Source: Phycisphaerae bacterium RAS2
GTDB lineage: Bacteria; Planctomycetota; Phycisphaerae; UBA1845; UTPLA1
Assembly (NCBI GenBank): GCA_007753915.1
Contig: CP036352.1
Span: 2,915,306 to 2,979,305 of the forward strand
DNA length: 64,000 nucleotides
Reading direction: 5' to 3'
Position 1 is the stretch's first letter. Each line of letters starts with the position of its first letter. The notes beneath the pieces were generated by a model that saw only the letters and a program-made list of their open reading frames with translations, did not search any database and was not told the DNA's origin. A program made the translations under genes and the position numbers. Below are positions 29,725 to 36,496 of the stretch, piece by piece.

Positions 29725-30654
29725 TCACGACGCGTGCGTGCGTTGCCCGTTCCACTGCGGCATGTTCTGAATCGCGTGCCCCGCCGCAGCCTCGGCAATG
29801 ATATGCATGTGCGGCAGCCGCGCCCGGCTCAACTGACGCAACTGCTTGCGCTGCGCCCTCGCATACGCCAGCGCCCAATTCCCATTCGGGTCTTCATTCA
29901 ACACGCTTGACGCCTCGCCGCACGTCAGCACGTCGACGATCCGCCCCAGCGACGCCTGGTGATAACTCGCCAGCGTGTCGGCATCCAGACCGAAGCGCGA
30001 CAGCCTCGCCCAGAACAGCACCGACCGCCGCCACGCCGCCTCGGATGCCAGCAGGTTCATCCGCTTGAAGATGAACCGGTTCGTCCGGAACGACAGCAGC
30101 GTCTCGCGCAGATGCGCTTCCAGCAGGTGCTCCGGCTCGGCGTAGTCCCGTTGCAGCGTGCGTCGCAGCGTCTGAAAATGAATCGGCGCGACCTGCGCAT
30201 CGGCCCGCACCTCCCAGTACAAATGCCCGAACGCCACCGTCGAGCGGCTCACGGCCATCTGCCGAGGAAGAAACTTATTGTGCGCGATCGTGTCAGCCGC
30301 GAGGTGCGCCAGGTAGCCATACGCGAAAGCCCGCCCCGCATCCGACTCGGCCGAATGGAGAAGCGAAAACCCGGTGTCCCACCTGTGGCACACCTGCTTC
30401 ACCCGGCTCATCTTCTTCGCCAGCACCGTATCGGTCGCCACATTGCCGTAAATGAAATGCCGTCGATGCCTTGCCAGAAGCGCCGCGATCGCCGGCGGCA
30501 GCACCCATAGATTGGACAGAATCTCCGACGCGAATTGAACGTGCGAACCCGGCCCCCACGCCCAGGCCTCCTGCACGCAGCCGAGGACCAGCGCGACCGT
30601 CGCGGCAACAATCCAACCGTTCACGCAGTTCGATGAACCCGACTCACGATTCAT
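29725..30654 (-). CDS. Exported zinc-dependent phospholipase C-like protein
   Basis: The 309-residue product (from ATG 30654; ATG 30678 would lengthen the n-region by 8) has a signal peptide ending EAWA. Cleavage there would leave Trp at the mature N-terminus, followed by GPGSH. In zinc-dependent phospholipases C the N-terminal Trp and a following His bind zinc. Further His/Asp pairs fit this helical fold: GNVATD, HRWDTGF, HLAADTIAHNKF and HLYWE. The match is to the Zn_dep_PLPC domain type, which in environmental bacteria also includes uncharacterised members. A role in lipid or other phosphoester cleavage outside the cytoplasm is inferred. Transcription converges with the GH31 gene. Confidence 0.75.
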   Translation of the reverse strand: MNRESGSSNCVNGWIVAATVALVLGCVQEAWAWGPGSHVQFASEILSNLWVLPPAIAALLARHRRHFIYGNVATDTVLAKKMSRVKQVCHRWDTGFSLLHSAESDAGRAFAYGYLAHLAADTIAHNKFLPRQMAVSRSTVAFGHLYWEVRADAQVAPIHFQTLRRTLQRDYAEPEHLLEAHLRETLLSFRTNRFIFKRMNLLASEAAWRRSVLFWARLSRFGLDADTLASYHQASLGRIVDVLTCGEASSVLNEDPNGNWALAYARAQRKQLRQLSRARLPHMHIIAEAAAGHAIQNMPQWNGQRTHAS

Positions 30655-30812
30655 GATAGCGATGTCCCCATCCTTCATTACACGCTGCGAGGCATCCCTG
30701 TCGAATCCGGCATGCGAATTGTAGCATTCGCCCCGGCCACAACCAAAGTCCCGCCGCCCTGCTCGGGCATATTCGACTTTCGCCCGCCTGCACCGCTCTT
30801 ATACTCACGCCC

Positions 30813-31442
30813 ATGACTAACGGCTGCGACTACATCCTGTTCGCGCCCAGCGACTACGCCGGCCTCTCGCGACGATTGATCGCACTAGTCATCGACCTCG
30901 CCATTGTCATCGCCGGGGTGTCGGGAATCTCCTCAGCCGTCGCGGCACGCGTCGTCCCGCCCGATGTCTGGCAGGTCACGAATCGCGCCGAGCGACAGCG
31001 CAAAATGAACGAGGCCATGAGGCCCGTCCAACTGCCCACCACGCTCGGCTGCGTCGCATTTGCCGTGATCTACCATGTCCTGGGGCGCACGCTCCGTGGC
31101 GGCACGATCGGCTATCGCATCGCCGGCATTCGGCTCGTCGACGCCGCAGGCCGCACGCCGCCGCTCGCCGTTCTGTTCAAACGATTTCTCATGGCCGTGC
31201 CCTTCACGCTGCTGCTCGGCGCATCTTATTCTTCGGTCCGCCGCAAACTGCGCCGTCAGACGACGCACGATCAATGGTCCGGGACGTGGGTCGTCCGAAA
31301 AGCCGCCGTGCCGATCGGCCCCGCGAAGCCCGCCTATCAGACCAAGCTGCTCGGCACCATGCTGTTCACCTGGCTCGATCTTGAACCCGTCGACGCCGCC
31401 CCCGCCGATAACGCGCCGCCGCTTTCCGCCGCAGCCTCCTGA
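30813..31442 (+). CDS. RDD family membrane protein
   Basis: A 209-residue protein with the RDD signature at the start: AGLSRRLIALVIDLAIV, with Arg and Asp in the first membrane helix (about 20-45). Two further hydrophobic stretches lie at about 75-92 and 120-140, with GGTIGYRIAGIRLVD between them, a typical RDD motif. The C-terminus is polar with a Pro/Ala-rich end. RDD proteins are small integral membrane proteins, some linked to ion transport. Start ATG 30813. It is divergent from the phospholipase-like gene, and the gap of about 150 bases must hold both promoters. Confidence 0.85.
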   Translation: MTNGCDYILFAPSDYAGLSRRLIALVIDLAIVIAGVSGISSAVAARVVPPDVWQVTNRAERQRKMNEAMRPVQLPTTLGCVAFAVIYHVLGRTLRGGTIGYRIAGIRLVDAAGRTPPLAVLFKRFLMAVPFTLLLGASYSSVRRKLRRQTTHDQWSGTWVVRKAAVPIGPAKPAYQTKLLGTMLFTWLDLEPVDAAPADNAPPLSAAAS

Positions 31443-31533
31443 CTGGATTCGCCCCCGCCGGCGTGCATAAAGTTGTTCAACGGTCGTCGCGCCGCCCCCC
31501 TGCGCGATCGGCTGAATGGGGAGGAATCACGTC

Positions 31534-32097
31534 ATGGGGATGAAATATACACAAGTCGTTGTTTGCTTTTGCGCGCTGGTTGCGCTGAAGGCGACGCTGC
31601 CCGGCGCGCCCGCGCCGCAGTCAGCCGCCGCGCAGGCGCGGAACTGCCCCGAGGCCCACGATCAATACGTCGGAGTCTCCGGCGGCGCGGTGGCCTTTCG
31701 CCTGCACATCGACAACCCCGACGACAGCCGCATCTCCATCTTTCAATACCCGCTGGGCGGCATCCTCGAACAGACCGGCCCGACGGACATGGACTACGTA
31801 TTTGTACCCTCGGCGGATTTTCGCGGGACGACGACCTTCACCTATCGCCTGATCCCGCCACTGGGCTGCACGCGCTCCACGCAACTGGGCCGCGTCACGC
31901 TCGCAGGCGGGCCGCTTCCCGGCGGAAGCATCGACACTGCGCCGAGCGGACTTGTCCCGCCGCCCGAAGAACCTGTCACCTGCGGCGTGCTGCCGCTGCC
32001 GTTGTTTGCCTCGGCCGGTGCGCTGGGTTTCGTCGCAAGCCGTCGAATGCGCCGCCCGCGATGCTCGCGCTCGTGCGAGCAGCGTTCGCGTCCTTGA
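31534..32097 (+). CDS. Secreted Ig-like-fold protein with C-terminal membrane anchor
   Basis: GGAGG at 31519-31523 favours ATG 31534 over 31516. The protein has 187 residues. An N-terminal signal peptide (about 1-35) is followed by a beta-rich segment of about 100 residues containing FQYPLGGILEQTGPTDMDYVF and TTFTYRLIPP (as separate parts), resembling a bacterial Ig/cadherin-type domain that ends in a VTL strand. The C-terminus has Pro/Gly linker, then CGVLPLPLFASAGALGFVAS and a cluster of Arg: Cys-containing motif, hydrophobic helix, basic tail. That order recalls C-terminal sorting tags such as PEP-CTERM or MYXO-CTERM, though the exact motif is different. Function unknown. Confidence 0.6.
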   Translation: MGMKYTQVVVCFCALVALKATLPGAPAPQSAAAQARNCPEAHDQYVGVSGGAVAFRLHIDNPDDSRISIFQYPLGGILEQTGPTDMDYVFVPSADFRGTTTFTYRLIPPLGCTRSTQLGRVTLAGGPLPGGSIDTAPSGLVPPPEEPVTCGVLPLPLFASAGALGFVASRRMRRPRCSRSCEQRSRP

Positions 32098-32157
32098 AAC
32101 AGCGGCGTCTGCGCGGGCGATGAAATGCGGGCAGACGTGTCGGCCCCATTGCGGGCC

Positions 32158-32185
32158 TTGACCCGTCGGTCGCCGCGGCTACACT
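32158..32185 (+). promoter_or_regulatory. Sigma-70-type promoter for tRNA-Gln
   Basis: TTGACC at 32158-32163 and TACACT at 32180-32185 are 16 bases apart and end 13 bases before the tRNA. Good match in the expected place. Confidence 0.55.
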
Positions 32186-32198
32186 TTCTCGTACAAAT

Positions 32199-32269
32199 TG
32201 GCCCCTAGTGTAACGGTAGCACGACAGACTCTGGATCTGTTTGTCAAGGTTCGAATCCTTGGGGGCCAG
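32199..32269 (+). tRNA. tRNA-Gln (anticodon CTG)
   Basis: Full cloverleaf in 71 bases. Acceptor stem TGGCCCC with GGGGCCA, discriminator G. Anticodon stem ACAGA/TCTGT with loop CTCTGGA gives anticodon CTG, reading CAG. T arm CAAGG-TTCGAAT-CCTTG. CCA is not encoded. D arm contains AACGGTAG. Confidence 0.95.
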
Positions 32270-32428
32270 GTTTTCCCGCATCGTCTCGCGCCCCCGTCGG
32301 ACCCTTTCGCCAAGCCCGTCCCCGCCAATACGCTCTCGTGAAATACTGCGACGCGCCCGTCCCGGTCGATACTCTTCACAAGTCCTCGAAAGCTGGCGCG
32401 GCGCGGGTCATGCGCTTACGGAGCCATC

Positions 32429-33157
32429 GTGAAAACGCTACGACGATGGGTGAACTGGCAGTTGGAGAAAGTGCTGCCCGACCCGAAGCAGAGCTTCCAG
32501 CGCATCGAGCCGGACCGGGTGCTCTTCGACGAGATCGCCTGGTCGCCATCGGAACGCGTCCTCGACGTCGGCTGCTATCGCGGGCACTACCTGAACACCC
32601 TCGCGCCGCGCGTGCGATCCGTCGTCGGCATCGACCTCAATCACAGTGCCTTGATCGGCTCTGCATCGTGTGTCTGCGGCGATGGCCAGTCGCTCCCGTT
32701 CGCGGACGGATCATTCGACACCATCTTTTGCCACATGACCGCGAATCTTTTTCCGCGACCCGATGCGGCCGCGCAAGAATTTCTCCGCTGCTGCGCGCCA
32801 CGTGGTCGGCTGATCGTCACGGTTTGCAATCTGCACGCCCCGTACCAGCGCGTGAATGCGACCCTGGAGCGCTGGTGGCCAAAGTGCGATTGGGCGACGT
32901 TGCGTCCCTCGCAGAATCAGTGGACAGCCCCGCACTGGTGCGAAGCAATTCAGTCCCGCGGCGCCTCGCTCGAAGCGCTCTATTCGTGCAACCTCTGCTG
33001 GCCGCTTGTCCCGCGCCTTCGCGGCCGGTGGATTATCCCAAATCGTGTCATGCACGCGTGGAATCAGACCATTCGCAGGGCGAGTCATTTACCGATGCAA
33101 ACCCGACGGCCTCACTTCGCCGCACATGATTACGTCCTCGTCTTTCGCAAGGGATGA
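32429..33157 (+). CDS. Class I SAM-dependent methyltransferase
   Basis: The 242-residue product starts at GTG 32429. Motif I reads VLDVGCYRGHYL, motif II VVGIDLNH, and the post-II region SLPFADGSFDTIFCHMTANL, all typical of the Methyltransf_11 group, which moves methyl groups from S-adenosylmethionine to small molecules or lipids. The C-terminal third (from NLHAPYQR) is specific and contains many Trp and Arg. The substrate cannot be told. It follows tRNA-Gln and precedes the RAYT element; the first inverted repeat of that element lies 13 bases after its stop codon. Confidence 0.85.
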   Translation: MKTLRRWVNWQLEKVLPDPKQSFQRIEPDRVLFDEIAWSPSERVLDVGCYRGHYLNTLAPRVRSVVGIDLNHSALIGSASCVCGDGQSLPFADGSFDTIFCHMTANLFPRPDAAAQEFLRCCAPRGRLIVTVCNLHAPYQRVNATLERWWPKCDWATLRPSQNQWTAPHWCEAIQSRGASLEALYSCNLCWPLVPRLRGRWIIPNRVMHAWNQTIRRASHLPMQTRRPHFAAHDYVLVFRKG

Positions 33158-33170
33158 CAAACAGACAAAC

Positions 33171-33183
33171 GGGGACGCAGCTC
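33171..33183 (+). repeat. Left inverted repeat of the RAYT unit
   Basis: GGGGACGCAGCTC; its exact reverse complement is at 33941-33953, so the pair flanks the RAYT gene. It is followed by a T-run (six T). Confidence 0.8.
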
Positions 33184-33252
33184 TTTTTTGATGCTCTTTT
33201 GACGTGTACTTCCTTCTTGACCCCACCGCAAGCCTTCGGTTACCCTGCCGCC

Positions 33253-33942
33253 ATGCCAAGACGCCCTCGCATCGCCCCCGGCGGCCACGCCTACCACGTT
33301 ATCAATCGCGCCGTCGCGCGGTTGCCCATCTTCCGCAAATCGGTCGACTACGAAGCCTTTGAGCGACTTCTCACCGAGGCCATGCAACGCCATCCCACGC
33401 GGCTGCTCGCCTACTGCCTCATGCCAAATCACTGGCACCTCGTGCTGTGGCCGCGGAAAGACGGCGAGTTGACCGCCTTCGTCCGCTGGCTGACGCACAC
33501 GCACGTCATGCGATGGCACGCGCACCACCGCACCACGGGCTCGGGGCACCTGTACCAGGGGCGGTTCAAGTCGTTTCCCATCGAGCGCGATTCGCACGTC
33601 CTCACCGTCTGCCGCTACGTCGAGCGCAACGCGCTGCGGGCCGGCCTTGTGCGAAAAGCCCAGTCGTGGCGATACAATAGTCTATGGCTGCGGGAGAACG
33701 GCGACACGCAATCGAGGGCGATTCTGGCCGACTGGCCCGTTCGCCGGCCGCGAAACTGGGCCGCGATTGTCAATCGGGCGCAGAGCCGGGAGGAGCTGGA
33801 GGCATTGCGAAAGTGCGTGGCACGCGGCGCGCCGTTCGGATCGAGCGGATGGCAACAGCGGATCGCGACCCGGCTGGACCTGTCGCATACTCTGCGCCAA
33901 CGCGGCCGACCCAAGAAGACGCGAAAGGAGCCTTCGAAATGA
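33253..33942 (+). CDS. REP-associated tyrosine transposase (RAYT, TnpA_REP)
   Basis: A single-strand DNA transposase of the Y1/HUH class, 229 residues. ATG 33253 begins the conserved MPRRPRIAPGGHAYHVINRA (20 residues); the longer ORF would start in noncoding repeat. The HUH metal motif is HWHLVLWP, the catalytic tyrosine lies in CRYVERNALRAGL, and GHLYQGRFKSFP is typical of the REP-linked subfamily. RAYTs act on REP palindromes; 13-bp inverted repeats (GGGGACGCAGCTC type) flank this gene on both sides. The C-terminus is Arg/Lys-rich (RQRGRPKKTRKE). The gene looks intact. Its left neighbour is a methyltransferase, its right neighbour the immunity-like gene. Confidence 0.92.
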   Translation: MPRRPRIAPGGHAYHVINRAVARLPIFRKSVDYEAFERLLTEAMQRHPTRLLAYCLMPNHWHLVLWPRKDGELTAFVRWLTHTHVMRWHAHHRTTGSGHLYQGRFKSFPIERDSHVLTVCRYVERNALRAGLVRKAQSWRYNSLWLRENGDTQSRAILADWPVRRPRNWAAIVNRAQSREELEALRKCVARGAPFGSSGWQQRIATRLDLSHTLRQRGRPKKTRKEPSK

Positions 33943-33953
33943 GCTGCGTCCCC
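33941..33953 (-). repeat. Right inverted repeat of the RAYT unit
   Basis: GAGCTGCGTCCCC, exact reverse complement of 33171-33183. It overlaps the last base pair of the RAYT stop codon and runs into the tandem CCCCTTAGATTTTTC repeats. Confidence 0.8.
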
Positions 33954-33998
33954 TTAGATTTTTCCCCCCTTAGATTTTTCCGTCCCCTTAGATTTTTC
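33950..33998 (+). repeat. Three tandem copies of CCCCTTAGATTTTTC
   Basis: Identical 15-base copies at 33950-33964, 33966-33980 and 33984-33998, with 1- and 3-base spacers. They directly follow the RAYT gene and its right inverted repeat. Irregular spacing and short unit exclude a CRISPR. Possibly transposase recognition sites or the relic of repeated insertions. Confidence 0.75.
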
Positions 33999-34070
33999 TG
34001 GCAGGCGTATCAGAATGTGTATAAAGATTATCCTGAATGGCTGAATACCATCGGGCACCTTTTCAGATGA
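33999..34070 (+). pseudogene. Possible remnant of a toxin gene 3' end
   Basis: In one frame the bases directly after the tandem repeats encode about 23 residues ending NVYKDYPEWLNTIGHLFR and then a stop whose TGA overlaps the ATG of the immunity-like gene (ATGA at 34067-34070). Such an overlap is common between a toxin and its immunity gene. Composition (Trp/Tyr/Pro-rich) looks like coding sequence, whereas everything before it is repeat. I infer that the toxin gene was cut at the RAYT/repeat boundary. Too short for certainty. Confidence 0.3.
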
Positions 34071-34948
34071 AGAAGACGGCCTATATATCATTCAATGAAG
34101 GACGAATGCGGTATCCGTTCGTTCATGTCCTCTTGAAAAGCATTGATTGCGAAGCGGGCTTAGCTGGCCCAGAGAACTTTCTGTGCGGCCTATATGGCCA
34201 GACATTTGACGATAGAGATCCCCGTCTCCAAGCATTGCGAGATACTCTGAAACGGAACGGCATCAAATGGTCAGAGCGCATCGAGCACATTTATACGGAC
34301 GCGGAGTTGCGTGCATTTCCCTACCTGCGTCTGACCGTCGATCGCAAGGAGATTGACCCTTCGGGGCCGAGTCACGGGACGACGTATGATCTCTCGAACG
34401 CTTGTCCGCAATGCGGTTGCGGCGCAGTGCAAACGTCGCCGTTCTACGCGCCGGCCAAGTCGCTTCCCAGGACCGGCCTGCTCTGCGCATCAAACACGGA
34501 AGTATTCGTGGCCGAGAAGCTTGCGGATGCCTTTCGCCGCGCGGAAGTGACGGGTCTTGAACTGCGGCAGGTGCTGTCGGCGCGCGAGCATGAGGCGCTG
34601 CCGTGGTGGCAGATCATTCCACGCTTCACCATGCCGAAGTTGAGTCCTGCAACCAAGGGAATCGTTCGCAGCGATCCGCCACCTTGCACGCTGTGCGGAC
34701 GTGACGGTCATTTTAATACCATGAAAGAACCGGAAGAGATCGTTTACTCCAGTGCAGAAGTCGATGCCGCCGCGTTGCCCGACATCGTCGCGACATGGGA
34801 GTGCTTCAGCGTATCGAGGATCGATCGTGAAGACTTCAGGAACAGCCGATTCGCCCAGCCGGCGATTTTGCTTAAACCTTCGGTATTTGACATTTTCCGT
34901 AAGCTGAAGGTCAAGCACGCACGGCTTGCACCGGTGCAGATTGAATGA
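34067..34948 (+). CDS. Double-CXXCG motif protein (SitI6-like immunity family)
   Basis: A 293-residue protein with two CXXCG motifs, CPQCG (113-117) and CTLCG (207-211), the hallmark of the double-CXXCG family known from Myxococcus, where SitI6-type members protect against SitA6 toxins. The spacing of about 95 residues and the C-terminal part (KPSVFDIFRKLKVKHARLAPV) fit the family as I recall it. The two motifs probably bind one zinc. ATG 34067 overlaps the stop of a short upstream frame. No complete toxin gene is present in the window, so it is an orphan. Composition is less GC-rich than the core genes. Acquisition by transfer is inferred. Confidence 0.7.
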   Translation: MKKTAYISFNEGRMRYPFVHVLLKSIDCEAGLAGPENFLCGLYGQTFDDRDPRLQALRDTLKRNGIKWSERIEHIYTDAELRAFPYLRLTVDRKEIDPSGPSHGTTYDLSNACPQCGCGAVQTSPFYAPAKSLPRTGLLCASNTEVFVAEKLADAFRRAEVTGLELRQVLSAREHEALPWWQIIPRFTMPKLSPATKGIVRSDPPPCTLCGRDGHFNTMKEPEEIVYSSAEVDAAALPDIVATWECFSVSRIDREDFRNSRFAQPAILLKPSVFDIFRKLKVKHARLAPVQIE

Positions 34949-35038
34949 GGCGGAATGGTTGCCAACGATTGGGACCAGCAGAGCGAACTAAAATGTCCAG
35001 CAACGCTTTCCTTGCCTGCGCGCAGATCCACCAGTTCA

Positions 35039-35157
35039 GTAGGGTGGGTCAGTCGTATCGACCCACCATTCGTTGAGCAATCAATTATCATATCCGCGAC
35101 GCGGACGCGGTGTGCTGCAGAAAGAGTCGGCGGGGCGATGAGACTAACCCACCCTAC
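35039..35157. repeat. MITE-like element with 15-bp terminal inverted repeats
   Basis: GTAGGGTGGGTCAGT at 35039-35053 and ACTAACCCACCCTAC at 35143-35157 pair at 14 of 15 positions and enclose about 90 bases without a gene. Within the left end, GTGGGTC and GACCCAC form a smaller hairpin. A related half-palindrome GTAGGGTGGGC is at 44676-44666 on the minus strand. May be mobilised by a transposase in trans. Confidence 0.55.
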
Positions 35158-35204
35158 CCGGCTTGATAACGGCATAGTGCAACGTCGAATGCAGGAGCGT
35201 AGAG

Positions 35205-36119
35205 GTGGAAATGAAGAGTGATGGTGATGAAGATGCTATAATTCGTGCCATCGAGCATGCTCTGGATCAGAACAATCCCAATAGGGCAATGCGCCTTCTG
35301 AATGTCGTCCAAGAAGCTGAGTCGCGAGATGTTACTCTTTGGATTAGGGTGGCTTACTCTGCATTGAATTCAGAGCAATTCCAACAAGCACTTGAAGCTG
35401 CACACAAGGCTGTATCAATTGATCCGATGTCGGCCAACGCTCACACTGTCTTAGGACATTGCTTCGAAGAGCTGGGGTTAATGGAACAAGCAGAGAATGC
35501 CTTTACGCGAGGTATCGAACTTTCACCAAGTGATCCGCGATATGTCTTCCTTGGAGTATCAAAGAGGCGATTGGGAAAGGATGATGAGGCTGAAATTGCA
35601 TTCCGCAGCGCACTGTGGCGTAATGGCAAGAACGAAGAAGCTGCGTTTAATCTAGCCGTCTGCCTACGTGAGAAGTCACCCGATGAGGCAATGAGTCTAT
35701 TGAAACAAGCTGTTCACATTGCCCCAGATTACGCAGACGCCTATCGCGAGATGAGTTTCATTCTGGGGAGAAGCGGGCAATACGCTGAAGCAATACTCTG
35801 CGCACGAAATGCAATTCGACATAACCCCGAAGACGCATGGTCTTGGGTCTATATTGCAGCCGCATTAGCCGAAATCCAAGAGCACGACGAGGCCGAACGT
35901 GCATACTTGAAAGCCATTGAATTAGACCCAACTGAACCTGCTTTTTGCTTTCTTCTAGGAAACTACTATAGGCACCTCTGTATTATTGATAAGGCTGTTC
36001 GAGCATATCAAAGTGCGATTGATTTAGACCCGGAGAACTTGAAATATAAGAGTTCAATTGCGATCGTTACGCAGGAGCAGCACCGTGGAGATAAAGCGTT
36101 GGATGGCGATGCCAGTTGA
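35205..36119 (+). CDS. Tetratricopeptide-repeat protein
   Basis: This 304-residue protein consists almost wholly of TPR units of 34 residues (about seven), with the usual Ala/Tyr/Pro pattern, for example ALEAAHKAVSIDPMSANAHTVL trimmed to its core and AERAYLKAIELDPTEPAF. AGGAG lies before GTG 35205; ATG 35211 is an equal option. No signal peptide, membrane helix or catalytic domain. TPR arrays serve as scaffolds. Composition is lower in GC than core genes (30 of 60 in 35581-35640) and codon choice is more relaxed, suggesting recent arrival along with the RAYT/immunity stretch to its left. Partner unknown. Confidence 0.8.
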   Translation: MEMKSDGDEDAIIRAIEHALDQNNPNRAMRLLNVVQEAESRDVTLWIRVAYSALNSEQFQQALEAAHKAVSIDPMSANAHTVLGHCFEELGLMEQAENAFTRGIELSPSDPRYVFLGVSKRRLGKDDEAEIAFRSALWRNGKNEEAAFNLAVCLREKSPDEAMSLLKQAVHIAPDYADAYREMSFILGRSGQYAEAILCARNAIRHNPEDAWSWVYIAAALAEIQEHDEAERAYLKAIELDPTEPAFCFLLGNYYRHLCIIDKAVRAYQSAIDLDPENLKYKSSIAIVTQEQHRGDKALDGDAS

Positions 36120-36496
36120 CCGGAGCAATATCACGCGCGCGGGTTCGGCAGAGCGAGCGTACAGGTCCTCCAGTGCGGGTCCAGAATGCCGAAGAGCTTC
36201 CCTTTCAGCTTCGGAGGAAGATTTTGACTGATGAGTTTGCGGGTGAGGCGTTGCAATCGCGGGCTAAGCCAATGCGATGTGCCGTCTGCGCGGAGAAGCC
36301 TTCTACCAGATCTGGCTCGGGTTGAAATGAGCGACTTCACTCGAACCAATTCGACGGCATCGCAAGAAACAAGAAAATGGATACCATACTTCGACTCGGT
36401 CACGCCGCGCGCGAACAATGGCGCAGCAATCCGTCGAGCCTATGGTCCCCCTCACCCGACCTCTCTCCAAAGGGGAGAGGAGTTTCGAGACAGCAG
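36120..36496. other. Intergenic stretch with a palindromic repeat and a doubtful small ORF
   Basis: About 380 bases between the TPR gene and the YchF-like gene. Bases 36447-36482 carry a repeat (CCCCTCACCC...CTCTCC...GGAGAGG) also found inverted at 56208-56243. On the minus strand 36418-36131 an ORF of 95 codons ends LPPKLKGKLFGILDPHW...PNPRA; it has plausible codon use but no start signal and no family I know, and may be a gene fragment. No promoter for the flanking genes is evident. Confidence 0.4.
36447..36482 (-). repeat. CCCTCTCC/GGGTGAGGG palindromic repeat, copy 1
   Basis: On the minus strand: CCTCTCCCC, a short loop, GGAGAGAGG, then GGGTGAGGGGG. The same order (CCCTCTCCC - GAAGAGGG - GGGTGAGGG) appears at 56208-56243 on the plus strand inside a gene. 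Short REP-type repeats of this consensus are common in bacterial genomes. Confidence 0.6.

Noticed and set aside
32199-32269. tRNA-Sec (selC)
   Set aside because: The only tRNA found is a normal-length tRNA-Gln; it lacks the long variable arm and TCA anticodon.
33950-33998. CRISPR array
   Set aside because: Only three 15-base copies with 1- and 3-base spacers, and no cas genes.
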